Position numbers and translations under genes: made by a program
Assembly (NCBI GenBank): GCA_963555705.1
Contig: OY743168.1
Location: 92,730,925-92,794,924, forward strand
DNA from: Ligustrum vulgare
Taxonomy: Eukaryota > Streptophyta > Magnoliopsida > Lamiales > Oleaceae
DNA length: 64,000 bases
Direction: 5' to 3'
Notes under the pieces: generated by a model
Told to the model about the DNA's origin: nothing
The model's database searches: none
What the model saw: only the letters and a program-made list of their open reading frames with translations
Part shown: piece after piece, positions 10,936-18,947 of the stretch
How the letters are laid out: every line of letters begins with the position of its first letter
Position numbering within the stretch: the stretch's first letter is position 1

Positions 10936-11071
10936 TTAAAAGATTAAAATGAAGTGTAGTAGTAAATGGACCAAAACTTTCTTGACCACCTTGAATTTCT
11001 CTTACTTGTGGATTTTGTCAAGAGATTGGAAATAAGTGTATATGTGTAGAGTTGTGTGTAAAAGAGATGGG

Positions 11072-11080
11072 TTTAAATAG
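11072..11080 (-). promoter_or_regulatory. TATA-like box in the 3' LTR
   Basis: On the - strand this reads CTATTTAAA. It lies between the U3 repeats (higher coordinates) and the repeat-rich transcribed part. The equivalent in the 5' LTR, which would drive the element, is at 18050-18058. Functional assignment is inferred. Confidence 0.45.
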
Positions 11081-11159
11081 ATGTATAAAGTTGGCATATT
11101 GTAAACATAATCATTCAATTCTATTAATTTTAACACATCATTTTCTTAAAGTAAAGCAC

Positions 11160-11520
11160 CATTCATATACTTTTCCATATTTATACAAATATTATGCTCT
11201 TCATGATTATATATAATGGAGTATATAATTCATTCATATACTTTTCCATATTTATACAAATATTATGCTCTTCATGATTACATATAATGGAGTCTTATCA
11301 ATCATTCATATACTTTTCCATATTTATACAAATATTATGCTCTTCATGATTATATATAATGGAGTATATAATTCATTCATATACTTTTCTATATTTATAC
11401 AAATATTATGCTCTTCATGATTACATATAATGGAATCTATCAACCATTTATATACTTTTCCATATTTATTAAATTAAGATTCTCATAATTATTATATATA
11501 ATGGAACCTCTCATGCTTGC
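11160..11520 (-). repeat. Five 71-bp tandem repeats in LTR U3
   Basis: Five copies of a unit containing ATACTTTTCCATATTTATAC and ATTATGCTCTTCATGATTA recur every 71-72 bp, the last one diverged. They lie upstream of the TATA-like box in the element's sense direction, where tandem enhancer modules are often found. The same array is at 18138-18498 in the other LTR. Confidence 0.85.
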
Positions 11521-11799
11521 ATATATTTTCTTAATTTAAATAATAAAAGTAATTTTTGTACAAATAAATATTGGGATAACATTGAATTAAGTACTTAGAC
11601 TTAATATACTTTAAATCAAGAGAATGGAGATATTTTTAGAAATTCGGAATTTAATTTAAAATCGAACGATCTCGATTATTTCTTGACTTGGCTATACGAA
11701 TATGTCGTGGCGTTAACTTAATAAAAATGGGTGAAATAGTAGCGACACGATTTTCTATTAAAATAATTATTAATCGCGTAAAAAATCTTGGTCGCTACA

Positions 11800-11816
11800 A
11801 ACTTACCCCCTTAAAA
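11800..11816 (-). other. Polypurine tract of the gypsy-type element
   Basis: On the - strand the sequence TTTTAAGGGGGTAAGTT directly precedes the LTR start TGTAGCGACC. A G-rich tract just before the 3' LTR is the expected plus-strand primer site. Confidence 0.75.
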
Positions 11817-11952
11817 TAATTTCGTCCTCGAAATTAATCTTACTTGATCTTATGATTTCTGAACACTTAATCAGAATCTCTTCTTCTTCTTCTTATGTAG
11901 CATCATCGCTACCATATTTAACCCAACCATATTTAACCCACTGGACTTTGAC
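11809..11952 (-). pseudogene. Pol C-terminal (chromodomain-like) remnant
   Basis: The - strand translates to VKVQWVKYG (WVKYG duplicated), SDDAT, a stop, EEEEEILIKCSEIIRS, then FEDEIILRG and a stop. The V-x-W-x6-EEAT-W-E pattern is the end of a chromovirus chromodomain. Here the Trp position after AT is a stop. FEDEI-x-LRG followed by a G-rich tract is a typical ending of Tekay-type gypsy pol. It is the only pol-derived piece left in the element. Confidence 0.6.
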
Positions 11953-12683
11953 TAAATGCATCAAATTGTTTTCTTAAGACATGGACTTTTCTATCAATAA
12001 TAGACATATGTCTACTCATAAATTCTTCTGAATCAAAATGAAAATTCCCAATCGTATGTGATATTTCATCATATCTTGTAGTATTCATGTAACTTGTCAT
12101 TTATCATCGTATCATGTGACCTCAAATATTCGTATTAATATCTCTAAAATTTCAATAAATCTTTACTAACATATCATACCATAATAATTTGTCATTTCTT
12201 CTTATCACCAAATATCCCAAAATAATTAAAACGATTACCTGAATATTCTCTATGTAATATACCCAAACATGTTATTCACATATCAACATAATCATCAGTT
12301 TATCTTTCCAATATTTGTAACCCAAAATTTCTGCAAAATTCAATAAACAAATATCTCCCAAATAATTAAAATTCTTAACTCAAATATCATAACATTTCCC
12401 GTAAGGTATTCCTTTCACTTGCACAAACTTATTAATCCTGATTCAATACAGTCCTTATTTCACTTTCACGTATCCCCGTATTATTTCTATACCTTGATTA
12501 TTATATCAAAATATCAGTACCCAAAATCCAAGAAAATATTCCATATCTCAAATCCCGTCATCATCAAATCTTCCTTTTATCAAGAAAGTAAACGGCGTAT
12601 AAACTCTTGTTCCCTCTTTTCCATTATTCTATTCCGCGCTTTCTTGCTGGAATCAATATCACGCGGATTCCCTCCGATCCTTA
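11953..12683 (+). other. Upstream region of the cargo ORFs
   Basis: The segment is AT-rich and C/T-biased on the + strand with no gene; the 92-codon ORF at 12419-12697 has no features. It would hold the promoter of the cargo if it is transcribed independently of the LTR. No convincing TATA/CAAT pair is seen. Confidence 0.35.
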
Positions 12684-13283
12684 ATGCTTTTAAATAGTTC
12701 ATGCTGGGAAGAGGTTAGATCCATCAAAAACATGGATATCATTCTTACAAACATTCGCAAGTATTATTCCAGTCTTCCTATGAATGATCTGAGAAAAATT
12801 TATCGAATTAGGCTCGAAAGGTTGAGGTTGCTGATGGCTCATGGTATTCCAGAAGATGTTCGCTGGTTGATCGAAGCAAAAGTTCGATTATCTGGTGAAT
12901 TACCTATGACATTTCCAAAGCACATGCCTGGTTTAGGCAAAAGCACCTTCGCAAAGAAACGAAGAGCAAAAAGGCTGAATGGTTGCTACAAATGTGCTCG
13001 TTGGAACTGTGATACTCGTTGCAAAACAGTAGGATATTCTTCTACTAATCGGGATGATAAAATCAATTTCATAAAGGGTGGACTGAGTAAGGAGCATTTG
13101 GATGATATTCGACTGACTCTTGAGACGCACCCAAGTGGTTATGTGCAACGTGAACTTCTCTCCTTATACGCTCAGTTTAACGAGGACAAAAATCGTTATA
13201 GTCTCCAAAATATAATAGCAAAAGATCCTGTTTTCCAGTCTGTTTTACAAAATGAGGCTTCTGGCAGTTCAACAATGATATAA
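12684..13283 (+). CDS. Basic cysteine-rich protein resembling plant-virus CRPs
   Basis: An intact 199-codon ORF. An alternative start, Met17 at 12732, has the better context (AACATGG), and the first ATG overlaps a TTTTAAATAG motif, so a 183-residue product is likely. The N-terminal half is helical and basic (DLRKIYRIRLERLRLLMAHG, residues 35-54). A nuclear-signal-like KKRRAKR at 91-97 leads straight into cysteines 101, 104, 109 and 113 (C-x2-C-x4-C-x3-C). A basic cluster followed by a compact Cys cluster is the layout of the small nucleic-acid-binding, silencing-suppressor-type proteins at the 3' end of carlavirus-like RNA genomes; this is my inference from layout. The ORF lies 296 bp upstream of the LOG-like ORF on the same strand and antisense to the retrotransposon. 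It could instead be an unknown host zinc-binding protein. Confidence 0.55.
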   Translation: MLLNSSCWEEVRSIKNMDIILTNIRKYYSSLPMNDLRKIYRIRLERLRLLMAHGIPEDVRWLIEAKVRLSGELPMTFPKHMPGLGKSTFAKKRRAKRLNGCYKCARWNCDTRCKTVGYSSTNRDDKINFIKGGLSKEHLDDIRLTLETHPSGYVQRELLSLYAQFNEDKNRYSLQNIIAKDPVFQSVLQNEASGSSTMI

Positions 13284-13579
13284 GGTAAATCTCTTGATAC
13301 ACATTTAAAATATTTTGCTGTTTTCTTTCACGCGTTTTGGAAATAAAATATATTTTCCTTTCTCGAGTTTTGATAAAGCTGGAAATAAATCACCGAAAGG
13401 TGATATCTTTGGTAAAACAGTCAAAAGTTGGTCGATTTTGACAAAAGTAAATCTTTACTTTTTCATAATCAATCAAAAACAGTAAATTTTTCCGGCTTTA
13501 AATAGCCAAACATATTTCATAGTTCAGGCATCCCAAAATCACATCTTCTTCGTAAGTTTTCTCTTCTATACTATCAAAG
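13284..13579 (+). promoter_or_regulatory. Intergenic leader/promoter between Cys-rich and LOG-like ORFs
   Basis: Three perfect hairpins lie here: ATCACC-GAAA-GGTGAT at 13389-13404 (a GNRA-type loop), GTCAAAA with TTTTGAC at about 13420-13442, and AAAAGTAAA-TC-TTTACTTTT at 13443-13462. TTTAAATAG at 13497-13505 lies 75 bp before the LOG ATG. The same TTTAAATAG precedes Met17 of the upstream ORF (12689-12697). The motif may be a TATA box or a reused expression signal; function is not established. Confidence 0.4.
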
Positions 13580-14233
13580 ATGGAAGCACCAAAACTTCGA
13601 CAGATCAAAACTATTTGTGTATTTTGTGGATCAAAAGTGGGGAAAGGCTTCAGTTATCTAGAAGCGGCCGTAGATCTTGGAAAGAAACTGGGGGAAAAAG
13701 GTATCACTCTTGTGTATGGGGGTGGTAGCAGTGGTCTAATGGGTTGTGTTTCCCAATCTGCTCTTGCAGAGAAATCAAAAGTAATCGGTGTCATACCTGT
13801 CCCTTTGGTAGATGTTGCAGGAAAAACACGAGGGCATGAAGTTCAAACCTTATCCATCCATGAAATCATAACTTGTATCCTATATGGTTCTGATGCCTTT
13901 ATAGCCCTGCCCGGAGGTTTTGGTACCTTAGAAGAAATCTTTAACATTACCTCATTGGCTCAACTAGATCTCCATACTAAGCCTATTGGGCTTTTGAATG
14001 TTAACAATTTCTTTGATGGCTTGTTAACCTTTCTTGATTATGCTGTGGAACAGGGATTCATCTCTCCATTTTCCAGAAGACTTCTTATTTCTGCTCCTAC
14101 TATTGATGAACTACTGGATAAGCTGCAGTCATATATCTCAATACAAGATCCAGCAGGGGTTAAGATAGATTGGTCGCAAGGAAGGGGAATCAAGCGAAAA
14201 TGGAGTCCGGTTAATGTAAACTTAACTTTATGA
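13580..14233 (+). CDS. LOG-like cytokinin riboside 5'-monophosphate phosphoribohydrolase
   Basis: The intact 217-codon ORF starts AAGATGG. LOG enzymes release active cytokinin bases from their nucleotide precursors in the cytosol. Family signatures are clear: KTICVFCGSKVGKG at 10-23, VYGGGSSGLMG at 45-55, IGVIP at 69-73, SDAFIALPGGFGTLEE at 104-119 (complete PGGxGTxxE motif), and EQGFISP at 157-163. The length is normal for the family (about 210-220). The helix before PGG normally has His-x-Arg-Lys; here it reads H94-E-I-I, so the Arg and Lys that contact the phosphate/ribose are lost. The C-terminus is diverged and basic (RGIKRKW). Plant LOG genes normally have several introns; this copy has none. 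It is antisense to the enclosing retrotransposon. Activity may be lost or altered. Confidence 0.9.
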   Translation: MEAPKLRQIKTICVFCGSKVGKGFSYLEAAVDLGKKLGEKGITLVYGGGSSGLMGCVSQSALAEKSKVIGVIPVPLVDVAGKTRGHEVQTLSIHEIITCILYGSDAFIALPGGFGTLEEIFNITSLAQLDLHTKPIGLLNVNNFFDGLLTFLDYAVEQGFISPFSRRLLISAPTIDELLDKLQSYISIQDPAGVKIDWSQGRGIKRKWSPVNVNLTL

Positions 14234-14243
14234 ATCTTAGAAT

Positions 14244-14457
14244 AGGTGGGGGTAGAGTACGGAGTATTCTTACTCTCGAGACACCCCTCTAATTTCCTAG
14301 GATTTTCGTTAATGTTTAAATCTTGTGTGTACCTCAAAGGTTCCAGGTGGTAGATTACGGAGTATTCTTACTCTCGAAACACACCTCTTTGAAGGTTTCT
14401 TTATTTCCTCAAAAGGTCAGAGGTGGTAGGATACGGCTACTCCGGAAACACATCTCT
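14244..14457 (+). repeat. Three hairpin-forming repeats behind the LOG-like ORF
   Basis: Copies at 14244-14290, 14345-14388 and 14419-14457 share GGTGGTAG, TACGGAGTATTCTTACTC and CGAAACACACCTCT. Each can fold with an outer AGGTG/CACCT-type stem. In copies 1 and 2 there is an inner GAGTA-TTCT-TACTC stem, and copy 3 keeps a related but altered inner arm (GGCTACTCC). They begin 11 bp after the LOG stop codon, so they would lie in its 3' UTR. Confidence 0.7.
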
Positions 14458-15246
14458 CAATTTGAGGAATTTCCCATGTTGCTTTCTTTTGCTTTTGCGT
14501 GTTTCATGTATTTCCTTTCTAGGGTGACTCTTGTGTGTTCTCCTTATGAGAAAATAATAATATCTCTGTTATCATCTACTAAATCTCGTTTGTGATGTAA
14601 ATGAACTTGTATGTCTAACCTCAATTCTCTTAGTGATTGCATACCATACTATGCTCTTAACTCCAAACGATAAAATTCTAGGCAGTTTTCCTTTGAAATT
14701 TGGACTTATCCAAATCATAAGCATACTTCATAACTCACAATAATAACTAATTGTACATTTGATCACAATTTCATCAAACTTCAATATCATCATAAATATT
14801 CCAGAAAATCAATTCATAATTCCTCAACATAGAAATTTCAAATCATAATTTCTAATATCACCATATCAAGTCCTTATTTCTCAATAATTAAGAGCCTAAA
14901 CTTTAAATCTCCAACTTCATAATTCTTCTCATAAAAATCTCAATAAAATCATATCACTTATAATCTCAACATCTCATCATAACTTCATAAAACTGACTTT
15001 CTATTTCTCGTTTAATCTAAACGATGAATAATTCGAAAATATTATCTAGTCCTTTCTGTTGACTTCTCATACTTAGTGCCATGTCTAAAATCAATTATGC
15101 AAAGTCCATTTAGGGCTCATCATTTCTAAACTTGACGACAAAGATTATTTTGAAAATCATTCGTAAATCATATTTTTCCCATTATGCTCAACACCCGTTC
15201 TCTTTCTTTCTTTTCTTTCTGGATTTTTTTTTTTTTTTTTTTTTCA
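14458..15246. other. Non-coding interior of the gypsy-type element
   Basis: It is A/C/T-rich with repeated CATAATT and TCAATA words and ends with a T-tract near 15226-15244. No gene is recognised on either strand. Confidence 0.4.
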
Positions 15247-15434
15247 GAATTGAAACTTGAAGAGTGGTACCAATAATCATCCACAGTTTTTCCTTGCTTT
15301 TAAGCAAAGGTAGTGATAAAGGGATAAATTATTGAACCGAAAATTGAAACTTGAAGAGGAAGTACTAATAATCATCCACAGTTTTTCCCTTGATTTTACA
15401 CAAAGGTAGTGATAAAGGGATAAATTATTGTACA
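15247..15434. repeat. Tandem duplication, 94-bp unit
   Basis: Two head-to-tail copies share TGAAACTTGAAGAG, AATCATCCACAGTTTTTCC and AAAGGTAGTGATAAAGGGA, offset by 94 bp with a few differences. Confidence 0.85.
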
Positions 15435-15469
15435 AATTCATTATCAATTTTGTTTGTTTAATATATTAT

Positions 15470-16125
15470 TCCATATATTTTGGGCAAAAGTTACAACCCA
15501 ACTTAATTTCTAATTGAGTCAATCTTACTAAGCTTAATATGCACCAAAATTCATATAAATATCCTCTCTGTCTCATGATTCTACATTGAAAAGAATAAAA
15601 AAATTGAGTCTTCTATCAATTTATATCATACTTGACATGTATATTATGTGTAACACATAAAGATTCATAACATATGAATATTTCATACTTAACATGCTTC
15701 AATATAATCATAAATGCCATGTAATTGCTATTATACATAACATACCTGGTTCGAGGAGTCAAAACGTGGAAGGTGACATAGTAGAGTGATGAGTTAAAAT
15801 ATTTCATATAATCTTATTTTCCTTTAATCAACAATAATTTAATATGGTTGTATCCAAATCAACATTTTCTTGAATCATAATTCCTATTTAATCACAGTCT
15901 TCAAAACAAATCCAATATCGATATAGTAATTATCTCCCCATCAATAATTAATAACTTAACCTAAATAAAATTTATCGTCAAATCTTATTTTCCTTTAGTC
16001 CCCGAACTTCAAGAAATTTATCAAAGACATCAATATAAATATCATATCACTAACTAATTATATTCCATAAAATTTTCAGGACATTACAAACTCACTTGCT
16101 TAAAATGAATTTTGTCCTTGAAATT
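15470..16125 (-). repeat. Possible older gypsy LTR fragment inside the element
   Basis: On the - strand, 16125-16090 reads like a decayed gypsy pol end and purine tract, similar to 11840-11800, and is followed by TGTAATGTCCTGAAAATTTT, which resembles a gypsy LTR start. The interior would then be a mosaic of two gypsy pieces. The far end is undefined and the evidence is similarity by eye only. Confidence 0.3.
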
Positions 16126-16340
16126 CGCACATCAAATTTCATCATGCTTTTCAAAATCATAACCATACTTGACATGTGAAAATTCAACTTTTTTTTTTTA
16201 ATGAATAGTGATTTCGTTCACTGTTCATCATGAATAGCACGTCGTTTTACTGTTCACGTGAATAGTGATTTTTTTTTTTTATTTTTTTTTTTAAAAGAAA
16301 TAAAATTTCAAAAATCTACAGAATCGTTTTTAAAACTCTT
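16126..16340 (-). other. 5' leader of the gypsy-type element
   Basis: Between the PBS and the possible internal LTR there are only T-tracts and a repeated GTGAATAGTGATTT/CTGTTCA motif. No gag start is present. Confidence 0.45.
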
Positions 16341-16355
16341 AGCTCTGATACCAAC
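16341..16355 (-). other. Primer binding site (initiator Met tRNA)
   Basis: The - strand reads GTTGGTATCAGAGCT directly after the 5' LTR end. TGGTATCAGAGC is complementary to the 3' end of plant initiator methionine tRNA and is the common priming site of plant LTR elements. It fixes the element's orientation as -. Confidence 0.9.
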
Positions 16356-18777
16356 TGTGACGACCCGAAATCTTGACCATTCGAGTGCCACTAAAAGTGA
16401 CTCATATCATATTATCGAGACTTAAATAGTAATGTAAAATTATTCAAAAGAATAATTAGAATCCCATAATTTTATTTGTGAATATAAATAGAACATAATT
16501 TTCTTACATAAAGTTCAACATAATTATCTCATCAATCTTAACCACTTTTGCCACTTCCATGTTGACCGCCTCGAACCTTCAATTATCTGAAAATGGTAAA
16601 TATCGTAGAGTGAGATTTATAAAATCCCAGTAAGTATACCAAGCATAAATTTTCTTTTGAAAGCATATGGATCATTTTCATCATAACATAGGATAGGATC
16701 GAAATACTCATAAATATAGGGAGACACAAGAATTTTACCGAACTTAAATGGCAAGAATTCTTATGTGTAGCGCTACTAAACTCCGGTCCCCTTAGCATAA
16801 TCATAAACATATCATATGGAACCCATAACAATCTTGTGAGATTGATTTCATAGCAATGATCCAAACATTTTCATAAAAACATAAAGATATACTTACTTGT
16901 CATAAAAACATACTTACTTTTCATAAAAATATAAGGTGTATTTACCTTTCATAAAAACATACTTACTTTTCATAAAAACATAAGATATACTTACTTGTCA
17001 TAAAAACATACTTACTTTTCATAAAAACATAAGGTGTATTTACCTTTCATAAAAACATACTTACTTTTCATAAAAACATAAAAACATACTTACTTTTCAT
17101 AAAAACATAAGGTGTATTTACCTTTCATAAAAACATACTTACTTTTCATAAAAACATAAGATATACTTACTTTTACTTGTCATAAAAACATACTTACTTT
17201 TCATAAAAACATAAGGTGTATTTACCTTTCATAAAAACATACTTACTTTTCATAAAAACATAAGATATACTTACTTGTCATAAAAACATACTTACTTTTC
17301 ATAAAAACATAAGGTGTATTTACCTTTCATAAAAACATACTTACTTTTCATAAAAACATAAGATATACTTACTTGTCATAAAAACATACTTACTTTTCAT
17401 AAAAACATAAGGTGTATTTACCTTTCATAAAAACATACTTATTTTTCATAAAAACATAAGATATACTTACTTGTCATAAAAACATACTTACTTTTCATAA
17501 AAACATAAGGTGTATTTACCTTTCATAAAAACATACTTACTTTTCATAAAAACATAAGATATACTTACTTGTCATAAAAACATACTTACTTTTCATAAAA
17601 ACATAAGGTGTATTTACCTTTCATAAAAACATACTTACTTTTCATAAAAACATAAGATATACTTACTTGTCATAAAAACATACTTACTTTTCATAAAAAT
17701 ATAAGGTGTATTTACCTTTCATAAAAACATACTTACTTTTCATAAAAACATAAGGTGTATTTACCTTTCATAAAAACATACTTACTTTTCATAAAAACAT
17801 AAGATATACTTACTTGTCATAAAAACATACTTACTTTTCATAAAAACATAAGGTATACTTACTTGTCATAAAACATACTTACTTTTCATAAAAACATAAG
17901 ATATACTTACCTTTTAAAAGATTAAAATGAAGTGTAGTAGTAAATAGACCAAAACTTTCTTGACCACCTTGAATTTCTCTTACTTGTGGATTTTGTCAAG
18001 AGATTGGAAATAAGTGTATATGTGTAGAGTTGTGTGTAAAAGAGATGGGTTTAAATAGATGTATAAAGTTGGCATATTGTAAACATAATCATTCAATTCT
18101 ATTAATTTTAACACATCATTTTCTTAAAGTAAAGCACCATTCATATACTTTTCCATATTTATACAAATATTATGCTCTTCATGATTATATATAATGGAGT
18201 ATATAATTCATTCATATACTTTTCCATATTTATACAAATATTATGCTCTTCATGATTACATATAATGGAGTCTTATCAATCATTCATATACTTTTCCATA
18301 TTTATACAAATATTATGCTCTTCATGATTATATATAATGGAGTATATAATTCATTCATATACTTTTCCATATTTATACAAATATTATGCTCTTCATGATT
18401 ACATATAATGGAATCTATCAACCATTTATATACTTTTCCATATTTATTAAATTAAGATTCTCATAATTATTATATATAATGGAACCTCTCATGCTTGCAT
18501 ATATTTTCTTAATTTAAATAATAAAAGTAATTTTTGTACAAATAAATATTGGGATAACATTGAATTAAGTACTTAGACTTAATATACTTTAAATCAAGAG
18601 AATGGAGATATTTTTAGAAATTCGGAATTTAATTTAAAATCGAACGATCTCGATTATTTCTTGACTTGGCTATACGAATATGTCGTGGCGTTAACTTAAT
18701 AAAAATGGGTGAAATAGTAGCGACACGATTTTCTATTAAAATAATTATTAATCGCGTAAAAAATCTTGGTCGCTACA
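16356..18777 (-). repeat. 5' LTR of the cargo-bearing gypsy-type element
   Basis: It has the same length as the other LTR (2422 bp) and is almost identical. In sense order it holds the 71-bp U3 repeats (18498-18138), a TATA-like box (18058-18050), a consensus splice donor AAAAG|GTAAGTAT at 17911/17910, the U1-motif minisatellite (17903-16867), and the U5 end next to the PBS. Confidence 0.93.
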
Positions 18778-18782
18778 GGGTC
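18778..18782. other. Target site duplication GGGTC (right)
   Basis: Matches 9373-9377 exactly. Confidence 0.9.
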
Positions 18783-18947
18783 CATCACGCTTCTTTGTAA
18801 ATCTGATTTTAAAAGATTTTTGACCAAATACTCTTCAGTTATTTATCTAAGTAATAAACATATCTTCATAGAAGATCGTTGTTGCTCAAAAGACTTACGC
18901 ATTAAAGGATGCTCGAAAGACTTACTCCAACACTTTCTGTTTAATAC

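Larger units (their letters stand above)
9378..11799 (-). repeat. 3' LTR of the cargo-bearing gypsy-type element
   Basis: It begins (on +) TGTGACGACC and ends TTGGTCGCTACA. On the - strand the order is U3 with five 71-bp repeats, TATA-like box, then a transcribed part dominated by a minisatellite. It has the same length as 16356-18777. Differences seen are a G/A near 10959 versus 17937 and a T/C near 11390 versus 18368. The 93-codon ORF at 9605-9886 also occurs in the other LTR and is just LTR sequence. Confidence 0.93.
9378..18777 (-). mobile_element. Young Ty3/gypsy-type element carrying LOG-like and Cys-rich ORFs
   Basis: The 9400-bp element is bounded by two 2422-bp LTRs with TG/CA ends and a perfect 5-bp duplication GGGTC. 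The sequence next to the right LTR reads GTTGGTATCAGAGCT on the - strand (initiator-Met tRNA site), and the sequence next to the left LTR is purine-rich on the - strand, so the element is transcribed right to left. A broken chromodomain-like pol tail at 11809-11952 indicates a chromovirus relative (Tekay-like by its FEDEIILRG ending). No other gag, protease, RT, RNase H or integrase is found. The interior instead carries two intact + strand ORFs, antisense to the element. It is non-autonomous and must have been mobilised in trans. LTR identity is near-complete (two substitutions noticed by eye). Confidence 0.88.

Noticed and set aside
14323..14595. 90-codon ORF after the LOG-like gene
   Set aside because: It overlaps the hairpin repeats and has no protein features; structured non-coding RNA explains the region better.
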